From positions 1-63,459 of the forward strand of contig DXFY01000023.1 in NCBI GenBank assembly GCA_019114205.1: a stretch of 63,459 nucleotides of DNA, in the 5' to 3' direction. Positions 15,480-23,431 of the stretch are shown here, one piece after another. This DNA comes from Candidatus Tidjanibacter gallistercoris. GTDB lineage: Bacteria > Bacteroidota > Bacteroidia > Bacteroidales > Rikenellaceae. The stretch's first letter is position 1. Each line of letters opens with the position of its first letter. The translations under genes were made by a program, and so were the position numbers. Below the pieces are notes generated by a model, which saw only the letters and a program-made list of their open reading frames with translations, was not told the DNA's origin and did not search any database.

Positions 15480-17683
15480 TCACTTCTTCCACTTCAGCCT
15501 CAGGCTGTTGGTCACTACACTGACACTGCTGAGGGCCATTGCCGCACCCGCTATCATGGGATTGAGCAGGAAGCCGTTCACCGGGTAGAGTACTCCGGCA
15601 GCTATCGGTACGCCTATCACATTGTAAATAAATGCCCAGAAGAGGTTCTGCCGGATGGTTCGTACGGTCTGCGCCGAAATCCGGACGGCCACCGGTATTT
15701 TCCGAAGGTCGGAAGATACGATGGTCATCTTGGCCGCATCCATGGCGATGTCGCTGCCCCGCCCCATAGCGATGCCCAGGTCGGCACGCGCCAGAGCGGC
15801 ACTGTCGTTGATGCCGTCGCCCACCATCGCCACGACATGACCGGCCTCCTGCAACGTCCGCACGAAGTCCGCCTTGCCGTCGGGCAGCACGCCGGCACGG
15901 TAATGCACGATGCCCGCTCTGGAGGCTATCTCCTTCGCCGTCGCTTCGTTATCGCCCGTCAGCATGTACACCTCGATGCCGGCCTCGCGCAGTTGACGAA
16001 CCGCTTCGACCGTTCCCGCCTTCACCGTATCGGCCACGGCCACGACGCCGAGGGCCCGGCGGCTGTCGGCCAGCCATATCACGGTCGCCGCCTGTGCGGT
16101 CCATGCGGCCGCCCGTGCCTCCAACGCTTCGTCCGCCACGATGCCGCGCTCGCGCAACAGCCGCTCGCTCCCGGCATAATACGTTTCACCGCCGACCGTC
16201 CCGGTCAAGCCCAGCCCGGTCAGGCTCCGGAATCCCGACACTTGTGCCGCGGCAGGCTGCCCGTAGCGGGTCACCACCGCCTCGGCGAGCGGATGTTCCG
16301 ACAGCGCCTCCAGTCCGGCAAGCAGTTCCGCCGCACCGGCCGCACCTTCGGCCCACGCCTCGTCCGTCACGACCGGATGCCCCTCGGTGACGGTTCCCGT
16401 CTTGTCGAGCACCACGGTATCGACCTTGCGGGCCACTTCGAGACTTTCGGCGTCCTTGACGAGGATACCCTTTTCGGCGGCCTTGCCTATCCCGACCGTT
16501 ATCGCCGTCGGCGTGGCGAGTCCCAGCGCACACGGGCAGGCGATGATAAGCACCGTCACCAACGCAAGGATACCGTGCGTGAAGCCGTCCGCCGGGTCGA
16601 ACACCATCCAGAGTACGAAGGCCAGCAGGGCAATCCCCATGATGGTCGGCACGAATACGGCAGCAATCCGGTCTACGAGTTTCTGAACGGGTGCCTTGCT
16701 GCCCTGCGCATCCTGCACCATGCGGATGATTTGGGCGAGCAACGTATCGGCGCCGACCTTCTCGGCCCGAAAAGTGAAACTGCCCTTCTGGTTGATGGTT
16801 CCGGCATATACGGCGTCGCCGGCCTCTTTCAGTACGGCCACAGGCTCGCCCGTGAGCATGCTTTCATCCACATACGAAGAGCCGTCCGCCACACTGCCGT
16901 CCACGGCAATCCGCTCGCCCGGCCGCACGAGCAGCAGGTCGCCCGTGCGGACTTCCCCGATGTCCGCCTGCCGGCGGCTGCCGTCCGGGGCCACGAGCGT
17001 CACCGTCCGGGGCTGCAAGCCCATCAGTTTCCGGATGGCCGACGTAGTGCTCCCCTTGGCCCGTTCCTCCAGCAGCCGACCGAGCAGGATGAAGGCGATG
17101 ATGACGCTCGACGCTTCGAAGTAGACGTGCGGATGGATGCCGCGTGCGAGCCAGAACCCCGGAAAGAACAGGTTGAACAGGCTGAACAGGTAAGCGATGC
17201 CGGTGCTGAGCGCCACGAGCGTATCCATCGTCACGGAACGGTGGCGGAGCTGCTGCCAGGCATTCACGAAAAAGCCCCTTCCACACCAGAACAGAACCGG
17301 CGTCGAAAGGAGCCACATGATTTCGTTCGCATAGGGCATGTTCATGAAGAACATGCCGATGACGACCACCGGGACGGAGAGCACGACCGCTCCGAGGGTT
17401 CGCCGTTTAAGAACGGTTACTTTTTTTTTTGGATTTCGTCCAGCGCATCGGGCGACGTCCCCTCGTCCGCTACCAAGAGGTCGTAACCGGCACGGCGCAC
17501 CGCCTCGCGCAGCTTTTCGGGCGAGGTGACGGCCGAATCGTACTCCACCGACAGGTTGGCCGAAGCGAAATTGACAGCAGCGGACACCACGCCGGGCGCT
17601 TCCTGCACGGCCTTTTCCACCCGTGCCGCACATGCGGCGCATCCCATCTGCAAAACAGGGAATATCTTTTTAACCTTTGCCAT
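15480..17683 (-). CDS. copA: Copper-translocating P-type ATPase, requires -1 frameshift at an A10 tract
   Basis: The N-terminal metal-binding domain (start 17683) and the ATPase body lie in different frames that meet at ten A residues of the coding strand (17421-17430). A -1 shift there gives a 734-residue protein of normal CopA layout: HMA domain with GCAAC, two leading helices, TGEP actuator motif, helix 6 with CPC, DKTGT phosphorylation motif, SEHP, GDGIND and two final helices. The ATPase frame alone has no credible start before its first helix. The pump exports Cu(I) from the cytoplasm. The split could be programmed frameshifting, transcriptional slippage, a phase-variable tract or a sequencing indel; the in-phase slippery heptamer favours the first two. 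A CxxC-containing AraC regulator lies upstream. Confidence 0.85.
17398..17430 (-). promoter_or_regulatory. Candidate -1 frameshift site in copA
   Basis: In coding orientation the zero frame reads CAA AAA AAA AAG TAA, which contains the heptamer A AAA AAG in the correct phase for -1 slippage (the same heptamer as in Escherichia coli dnaX), directly followed by a stop codon. A small hairpin (CCGTT, 4-nt loop, AACGG) begins right after the stop. Ten consecutive A residues also permit RNA polymerase slippage. Confidence 0.6.
17417..17683 (-). CDS. HMA-domain copper chaperone-like product (unshifted frame of copA)
   Basis: 88 residues ending KKK-stop immediately after the A10 tract. The fold pattern is a complete heavy-metal-associated domain with the copper-binding motif GCAAC at about 14-18, a following helix and the closing strand. 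If translated without frameshift this would be a free CopZ-like copper chaperone, comparable to the CopA(Z) product known from Escherichia coli copA. The last residues (DALDEIQ) match the linker that in related pumps continues straight into the first membrane helix. Confidence 0.75.
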   Translation of the reverse strand: MAKVKKIFPVLQMGCAACAARVEKAVQEAPGVVSAAVNFASANLSVEYDSAVTSPEKLREAVRRAGYDLLVADEGTSPDALDEIQKKK

Positions 17684-17716
17684 AGCATCAAACTGTTTTT
17701 AGTTTCGTATACGCTG

Positions 17717-17724
17717 CAAAGATG
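17717..17724 (-). promoter_or_regulatory. Candidate -7 element of copA
   Basis: CATCTTTG on the minus strand, one mismatch to TAnnTTTG, about 35 bp before the start codon. No clear -33 element, which would fit a promoter that needs an activator. Confidence 0.35.
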
Positions 17725-17879
17725 GTGACAAAACCCCTCGCATGCATTACATAATTACCGGAAAGTTTTACAACATTTTCCGCTGCCGTTCGCCACGTCC
17801 GGTACAGGCACATTTGTACCTGCCCGCAATCCGGAGCGCCTGTCCCCCGGCCCGGAATCCGTTCCCCGCACTCCTACGC

Positions 17880-18446
17880 TCAAACCTTATCCAGCGGTAG
17901 CCGACCGCCGCCCGAACGCTTGAACCGGCTGGGGGACACTCCCGTCACCTTTTTGAACTGGGCACTGAGATGGGCCACGCTCGAATAGTCGAGCATTTCG
18001 GCGATTTGGCTGAGCGACAGCTCGTCATAGGCGAGCAACTCCTTCACCCGCTCGATTCGCTGGGCGATGAAATACTTCTCGACGGTCGTTCCCGCGACAT
18101 CGGAAAAAATGCCGCTGATATAATCGTAATCGTGATGAAGCCGTTCCGAAAGGTAGTCGGACAGGTTCGCGTGCCGTCCGTCGCCGTCCCGGTGGACGAG
18201 TTCGATAATCGACGTCCGAACCTGTTCGGCCAGCCGTTCGCGCCTGCTGTCGATGAGCTCGAAACCCAAACGGCGCAGTGCGCCCTCCAGCGCCGTGCGC
18301 TCTTCCCCGGCAAGGGGACGGGCGAGCTCCGCCGAGCCGAGCCGGACGGCGACCGCCTCTAACCCCAGCTCCGCCAGCAGACTACGCACCGCCATCACGC
18401 AGCGGTCGCAGACCATGTTCTTTATGTATATCGTGACCGTCTCCAT
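17880..18446 (-). CDS. AraC-family regulator with N-terminal HMA-like CxxC domain
   Basis: 188 residues from ATG 18446 (a GTG five codons earlier is possible). The first 65 residues resemble a heavy-metal-associated domain, with NMVCDRCVMAVR carrying the metal-binding Cys pair. The C-terminal half (about 85-185) is an AraC-type double helix-turn-helix, with LSLSQIAEMLDYSSVAHLSA and a closing GVSPSRFKR. The normal AraC sugar-binding domain is absent. Together with its place directly upstream of copA, this suggests a direct copper sensor that activates the pump gene; the sensing role is inference. Confidence 0.8.
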   Translation of the reverse strand: METVTIYIKNMVCDRCVMAVRSLLAELGLEAVAVRLGSAELARPLAGEERTALEGALRRLGFELIDSRRERLAEQVRTSIIELVHRDGDGRHANLSDYLSERLHHDYDYISGIFSDVAGTTVEKYFIAQRIERVKELLAYDELSLSQIAEMLDYSSVAHLSAQFKKVTGVSPSRFKRSGGGRLPLDKV

Positions 18447-18492
18447 ACCGTCCGCCGGCACCCCGTTCCGGTACCGGATGAACCGTTTCCCG

Positions 18493-18500
18493 CAAAGATA
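18493..18500 (-). promoter_or_regulatory. Promoter -7 element of the AraC-family gene
   Basis: TATCTTTG on the minus strand, 46 bp before the ATG at 18446. Confidence 0.6.
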
Positions 18501-18555
18501 CGGAATTCCGCCCGAACCGCCGATACCTGAATATAGCGGTTCCGCCGGTTACGGC

Positions 18556-18647
18556 TATCTTATAGAGAAGACAGGATGCGGCCCGACAAAGGCAAAACCG
18601 CAAACTCCGTTTTCCTTTGCCGCTGCGCTCGCCTTTCGCTATCTTTG
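18556..18647 (+). repeat. Dispersed promoter-bearing repeat, copy 1
   Basis: One unit of about 84 bp bounded by two TATCTT blocks (18556 and 18640). It matches the units at 41285-41459 (same strand) and 36962-37110 (opposite strand) over most of its length, including AGACAGGATGCGG, CGTTTTCCTTTGCC and CTGCGCTCGCCTTTC. It supplies the promoter of the MATE gene. Confidence 0.75.
18616..18647 (+). promoter_or_regulatory. Promoter of the MATE gene, inside the repeat
   Basis: -33 TTTG (18616-18619), 20-nt spacer, -7 TATCTTTG (18640-18647), full consensus; the ATG follows at 18685. Confidence 0.8.
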
Positions 18648-18684
18648 CACTCGCGAAAAGAAATACCTCCCGAAAACGACACGC

Positions 18685-20019
18685 ATGAAATCCGCTGAAT
18701 TTTCCCGCAGAAAAATATGGAACATCACCTATCCGGTGCTCATCAGCCTGCTCATGGAGCACCTCATAGGCATGACGGACACCGCATTCATGGGTCACGT
18801 GGGCGAAGTGGAACTGGGCGCCTCGGCCATTGCGGGCATCTACTACATGGTACTCTACATGCTGGGGTTCGGCTTCAGCGTAGGTGCGGAAATCCTGATG
18901 GCCCGGCGCAACGGCGAACGGCAGTACCGTTCCATAGGCAACATCTTCTTTCAGGGTTCGGTCATCCTGCTGGCGATAGCCGCTGCCGTCACGCTGCTTT
19001 CCTACACCGTATCACCCGTGCTGCTGCGGGCCATCCTCTCCTCGCCGGCCATTTACGACGCTACGACATCGTACATCGACCTGCGCATATGGGGGCTGTT
19101 CTTCTCGCTCACGGCCTGCATGTTCCGGGCCTTCTACATGGCCACCACGCGGACGTCCATACTGACGCTCAACGGCATCGTCATGGTACTCAGCAACGTT
19201 GTGCTCAACTACTTATTCGTCTTCGGGAAACTCGGCCTCCCGGCCATGGGCATCGCCGGCGCCGCGCTGGGCTCGACCATCTCCGAATTCATATCCGTAC
19301 TCTTCTTCGTCCTCTACACACGCACCCGGACAGACTACAAACGTTACGGACTGTTCCGAATCACACGCCTCTCGCCGCTGATACAAAAACAAATATTCCG
19401 CGTATCGGGCTGGACGACGGTCCAATACTTCATCTCGTCGGCCACGTGGCTCTTCTTCTTCCTCGCCATCGAGCACCTGGGAGAAAGACCTCTGGCCATA
19501 TCCAATATCGTCCGCAGCATTTCGGCCTTCTTCTACATGTTCGTCTCGGCATTCGCCTCGACCGGTACCGCCATCGTCAGCAACCTGATGGGCAAAGGGA
19601 AACCGCACGAGGTCGTCCCGGTATGCTTCCGCATCATGAAAATGTGTGCGGCCGCCATCCTGCCCCTGTTCCTGCTGGCCATGGCCTTCCCGGAACTTAT
19701 CATGCGCATCTTCACGAACAACGGATTCCTCATCGCCTCTGCCGTTCCTTCGATGCGCGTCATGCTTCTCATCTACGTGCTCAACGTTCCGGCCTACGTC
19801 TTCTTCCTCGCCGTATCCGGTACGGGCAACACGCGGCAGGCCTTCTTCATAGAACTGGCCGCAACCATCCTGTACGTCGCCTACATCTGCCTCATCGCCG
19901 TATGGCTGCGTTCCGACATCGCCGTATGCTGGACGAGCGATGCGGTCTATGCGCTCGTACTGCTCGTACTCTCCTACGCCTACCTGAAAAAGGCGAACTG
20001 GCAGACGCGAAAGATTTGA
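18685..20019 (+). CDS. MATE-family efflux transporter
   Basis: 444 residues from ATG 18685, which lies just downstream of a consensus promoter; the longer frame is not coding. Twelve hydrophobic segments in two MatE halves are visible, with typical features such as the early GMTDTAFMGHVGEVELGA and a repeat of the fold after about residue 230. MATE proteins exchange Na+ or H+ for cationic drugs or metabolites across the inner membrane. It is a single-gene unit with its own terminator. The substrate cannot be told from sequence. Confidence 0.92.
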   Translation: MKSAEFSRRKIWNITYPVLISLLMEHLIGMTDTAFMGHVGEVELGASAIAGIYYMVLYMLGFGFSVGAEILMARRNGERQYRSIGNIFFQGSVILLAIAAAVTLLSYTVSPVLLRAILSSPAIYDATTSYIDLRIWGLFFSLTACMFRAFYMATTRTSILTLNGIVMVLSNVVLNYLFVFGKLGLPAMGIAGAALGSTISEFISVLFFVLYTRTRTDYKRYGLFRITRLSPLIQKQIFRVSGWTTVQYFISSATWLFFFLAIEHLGERPLAISNIVRSISAFFYMFVSAFASTGTAIVSNLMGKGKPHEVVPVCFRIMKMCAAAILPLFLLAMAFPELIMRIFTNNGFLIASAVPSMRVMLLIYVLNVPAYVFFLAVSGTGNTRQAFFIELAATILYVAYICLIAVWLRSDIAVCWTSDAVYALVLLVLSYAYLKKANWQTRKI

Positions 20020-20075
20020 CGCCGAACCGACCGCACGCCGTACAGGAGCCGGTACAAGCGGTGCACGACGAACAA

Positions 20076-20107
20076 GAGGGGAGGGCACGCATGCGTGCCC
20101 TCCCCTC
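20076..20107. terminator. Bidirectional terminator between MATE and OsmC genes
   Basis: A perfect 32-nt palindrome (arm GAGGGGAGGGCACGCA) between two converging genes. Confidence 0.85.
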
Positions 20108-20163
20108 GTTCCGAATCCGCCGTTTCCCCTGCCCCGAACAGGCCGGAGCGACCGGCTTACCGA

Positions 20164-20592
20164 CTACCGCACCGCACAGGAAGCCCCCGCGCCGTAATGG
20201 TACGCAACGGTCTGCTTCACGTCCGGATGCAGCGACTTGCCGACCGGACACGTTTCTCCCGCGTCTTCGATGATTTTTTTGCACCGGTCCGTATATTCCG
20301 CCGGGAAATAAAAATCGAGCTTGATTTCCGCGATGCGGCGCGGATTGGCGGCCATGACCTTCTGTATCTCCACCCGCGTTCCCTTCAGCTCGATGTCGAG
20401 GCGGCGGGCTGCCAGGGCCATGAGCGTAAGCATGCAGCTGCCCAGTGCCGCAGCGACCATATCCGTAGGCGAAATGTACTCTCCCCTGCCGTTGTTATCG
20501 GTAGGCGCGTCGGTAATCACCTTGTTCCCCGACTGCACGTGGGTTATCTCCGTCCGGAGGTCGCCCAGGTATAACGTCTGTATCGTTGCCAT
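20164..20592 (-). CDS. OsmC/Ohr-family peroxidase-like protein
   Basis: 142 residues from ATG 20592; the longer frame upstream is not coding and the promoter lies in it. The two redox Cys of the family are present: ALGSCMLTLM at about 55-64 and TCPVGKSL near 120. OsmC-like proteins reduce organic hydroperoxides in the cytoplasm as dimers. Many anaerobes carry a single-gene copy. No regulator lies next to it. Confidence 0.9.
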   Translation of the reverse strand: MATIQTLYLGDLRTEITHVQSGNKVITDAPTDNNGRGEYISPTDMVAAALGSCMLTLMALAARRLDIELKGTRVEIQKVMAANPRRIAEIKLDFYFPAEYTDRCKKIIEDAGETCPVGKSLHPDVKQTVAYHYGAGASCAVR

Positions 20593-20634
20593 ATCGTTTC
20601 GTTTTTTATGCCGTAACCGGCTTCTGTTTCGATA

Positions 20635-20642
20635 CAAATATA
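20635..20642 (-). promoter_or_regulatory. Promoter -7 element of the OsmC gene
   Basis: TATATTTG on the minus strand, 42 bp before the ATG at 20592. Confidence 0.55.
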
Positions 20643-20728
20643 ACACCTTGCGTCCGAATCCCGTCCCATGCGAGGCATGACTTTTTTTATGATGGCATAA
20701 GCAGCCCCTATCCGAACGCCCCGATACG

Positions 20729-20759
20729 GGCAGAGGGATGCGATACACATCCCTCTGCC
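20729..20759 (-). terminator. Hairpin after subtilase 1
   Basis: GGCAGAGGGATG (20729-20740) pairs perfectly with CATCCCTCTGCC (20748-20759), 30 bp after the subtilase 1 stop. No T tract follows. Confidence 0.65.
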
Positions 20760-20788
20760 ATACAATCGGCCTTCCCCGGAGAGGGCCG

Positions 20789-23296
20789 TTACCGCTTCAC
20801 GAACGTTCCGCGCAGTTCCTCCCCGTCGCCGCGCACGACGAGCGTATAGACTCCGGGACTCAGCTCGGAAACATCGAGTGTGGCGAGGCCGTCGCCGTCG
20901 AAAGCCACACGAGCTTCGATTTGCTTTCGGGCGGCCGCATCGTACACGACCACGGATGCCGCAATATCGGCCGTTCCGATATGGATATGCAGCGTATCGA
21001 CAGCCGGATTGGGATAGAGGACAAACCCCTCGGCGGCAGGTTCCTCAGGCTCTTCCGGCGCCTCAGGACCGTTCTCCACGATGACCGTCATGGCCGACTG
21101 GACGACTTCGCCGTCGAGGTCGGTAGCCAGAACCGTGATATTGGCCGACCCTTTGGCCAGCGGTTCCAATACGAGTACGCCTTCCTCGATGGAAGAACGC
21201 ACGATATCTTCGTACCGGTTGGTCACCGTATAGGACAGCACGTCGCCGTCTTCCAGATTGGGGTCGGTGAAGTAATCGGCCAGCACCAGCCTCAGGACAT
21301 GTTCCTCACCGACATCCGCTATCTTGATATTTCCGAACCGTTCGGTTACCCTGGGTTTCTCATTCTCATAATCTCCGGTAGCAAGCGTAAAGGAGGATGC
21401 GTCGGACTTGTTTCCGAAACGGTCCACAGCCACCACCGAGAAAGCATAATCGGTATTATAATTCCCGGTTACGGTAAACGAAGCCTTTTCGCCCGTTTCG
21501 GTATAATTGGCGAACGTCAACTCGCCGGTCACGTCTTCCCGGCCCTCGAACTTGCCGATTCCCTTTCCCGTGTAGGCTACCTCAAAACCGGCCACGGCAA
21601 GGCCGTTGCCGTCAGCAGGTACCGTCCAGGACATCACCGCATTGTTTTTCATCGCCGTGCTTTCCGGAGCGGCAACTCCGCCGGGAGCGGTCTCCGGATT
21701 CTCAAGGAAAATCAACCCGGCATCGAGCAGCCCGACACCGAGCTTTCCTTCATACACAGGCCCCACATAATCGCTCACGCTCCTGTAACTGCGCAACAGC
21801 CGTTCCTTCAGGTCTTCGGCCGTGAAACCCGGATGGCCCACACCGTAGTGGGAAACAATCAAAGCAGCCACGCCCGACACGTGCGGACAGGCCATAGAAG
21901 TACCGCTCAAATAACAATATCCGCCCCCCAGGTCGGTACTGTACACTTGAGCCTCCTTAGGATAACTCATATCATTACCGTCCGCACCGCCCGGTGCATA
22001 AATATCGGCCTGGACACCGTAATTGGAATAGCCGGCCTTGGTATAATCCGGCCCCATTGCAGTTACGGCAATTGTCCTCGGGTCGGAGGCAGGAAACGAC
22101 AAATTCGACGAATCATTCCCTGCGGCAAAAATCAACACTCCTCCTTTCATCGGTCCCGTCTGCACGTCGTTGATACCGTCCCCGTCCGTATCGTCCATGC
22201 CGGCATTTTCGATAAAGTAATCGAATGCATCCGACAGGTCCTCCGGCACTGTTGCCATACTGGCATACGACCAACTGTTCTGGGAAATTACCGCGCCGTT
22301 GTCCGCCGCATACAGGAATGCCTCGACCTCATCGCCGGATTCCTCTGTGTCGATAACCTGACACGACATCAATCTCACGCCATCACCCTTACCGGTTCCG
22401 CCTGCGACACCCGCTACGCCGATGTTGTTGTTATTGACAGCACCCACCGTACCTGCCACATGCGTCCCGTGCTGGTTCGGAACGATTTCCCCGCTCCGAC
22501 GCTTGGTATTCCAACCGTAAATATCGTCTATGTAACCATTCCCGTCATCATCCACACCCGGCTGGCCGTTCAGTTCGGCTTCATTCACCCACATGTTGGC
22601 AGCCAGGTCGGGATGGTCCCACTGCACGCCGCCATCTGTAATGGCCACGATGACTGCCGGGTTTCCCGCTGTGGTTTTCCAGGCCTCGAACACATTGATA
22701 TCAGCTCCAGCCACCGTATTGCGAACCGAACCGTCGTTATTGTAGTGCCATTGGGCACTCAGGTACGGGTCGTTGAAAGGCGCCTTCAAAGGTCGCTCCA
22801 CACGGTCCATCACCGGTTCATACACCATTTCGGCCGGGATACCACGACCGTTGTCCGACGGGAAGATACGATACAAAGGTCTTACGTACGCCACACCCTG
22901 CAACGATGCCATATCCTGCTGTGCACGCGATACGGGAATATCCTCGTCAAAGCGCACGTCGTACCAGAGATGGAATCCATACCGACGGCGGCGTTCGGCG
23001 AACCGGCCTCCGTCGCTGAAGCTGCGCCGTATCTCAGTAGCACCGAGCGCAGCCGCTATCCGGTCGAGGTCGGGATTGCCCGAAGCAGCTTCGCCCCTCG
23101 TAAAGACTCCCGTCCTCAAAGGCGCCGCTCCGTCCTGCAATTTAATCCGCACCCATCCGTCTATTACGGCCGGGCCGCCGACTTCCGTATCGGGCCTGTT
23201 TCCGGTAACGCCCTCCGAAAGAGGCTCGGGTTCACGGGTACATGAAAGTGCGGCGCATATCACGGCCATGCATAAAATCGAATACTTGTATTTCAT
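20789..23296 (-). CDS. Subtilase lipoprotein 1 of the array (S8 peptidase)
   Basis: 835 residues. Lipoprotein signal with Cys19 (ALSC-TRE), then a propeptide (about 45-145) with FSDGGRFAERRRRYG and HLWYD. Catalytic triad: Asp221 (AITDGGVQWDHPDL), His276 (HGTHVAGT), Ser467 (SGTSMACPHVSG), with oxyanion Asn394 (AAGN). An acidic loop DDTDGDGINDVQTG just before it resembles calcium-binding DxDxDG loops. After the protease come a fibronectin-III-like domain (about 545-650), a cadherin-like Ig domain (about 655-755) and a C-terminal beta domain with YPNPAVDTLHIH and GVYTLVV, ending in GTFVKR, as in type A T9SS sorting tails. Probably a surface or secreted protease. Four paralogues follow upstream on the same strand. 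Confidence 0.9.
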   Translation of the reverse strand: MKYKYSILCMAVICAALSCTREPEPLSEGVTGNRPDTEVGGPAVIDGWVRIKLQDGAAPLRTGVFTRGEAASGNPDLDRIAAALGATEIRRSFSDGGRFAERRRRYGFHLWYDVRFDEDIPVSRAQQDMASLQGVAYVRPLYRIFPSDNGRGIPAEMVYEPVMDRVERPLKAPFNDPYLSAQWHYNNDGSVRNTVAGADINVFEAWKTTAGNPAVIVAITDGGVQWDHPDLAANMWVNEAELNGQPGVDDDGNGYIDDIYGWNTKRRSGEIVPNQHGTHVAGTVGAVNNNNIGVAGVAGGTGKGDGVRLMSCQVIDTEESGDEVEAFLYAADNGAVISQNSWSYASMATVPEDLSDAFDYFIENAGMDDTDGDGINDVQTGPMKGGVLIFAAGNDSSNLSFPASDPRTIAVTAMGPDYTKAGYSNYGVQADIYAPGGADGNDMSYPKEAQVYSTDLGGGYCYLSGTSMACPHVSGVAALIVSHYGVGHPGFTAEDLKERLLRSYRSVSDYVGPVYEGKLGVGLLDAGLIFLENPETAPGGVAAPESTAMKNNAVMSWTVPADGNGLAVAGFEVAYTGKGIGKFEGREDVTGELTFANYTETGEKASFTVTGNYNTDYAFSVVAVDRFGNKSDASSFTLATGDYENEKPRVTERFGNIKIADVGEEHVLRLVLADYFTDPNLEDGDVLSYTVTNRYEDIVRSSIEEGVLVLEPLAKGSANITVLATDLDGEVVQSAMTVIVENGPEAPEEPEEPAAEGFVLYPNPAVDTLHIHIGTADIAASVVVYDAAARKQIEARVAFDGDGLATLDVSELSPGVYTLVVRGDGEELRGTFVKR

Positions 23297-23368
23297 ACAG
23301 CTATAAAAACTTCAAATCAAAACTGAAAATACTATAAATTACTGGGAGGAACACCTGTTTTTGCGATA

Positions 23369-23399
23369 CAGGTTCCGCAGGCATGCGCCCCGGAACCTG
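23369..23399 (-). terminator. Hairpin after subtilase 2
   Basis: CAGGTTCCG (23369-23377) pairs with CGGAACCTG (23391-23399), 33 bp after the stop. No T tract. Confidence 0.55.
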
Positions 23400-23431
23400 T
23401 CCGCATCATTTCAATCGCCCACGAACGCCCG

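Noticed and set aside
15330-17486. Plus-strand open frame of 718 codons opposite copA
   Set aside because: Shadow; the ATPase motifs on the other strand are decisive.
20738-23245. Plus-strand open frame of 835 codons opposite subtilase 1, with similar ones opposite subtilases 2-4
   Set aside because: They mirror the protease genes and exist only because of shared codon use in the paralogues.
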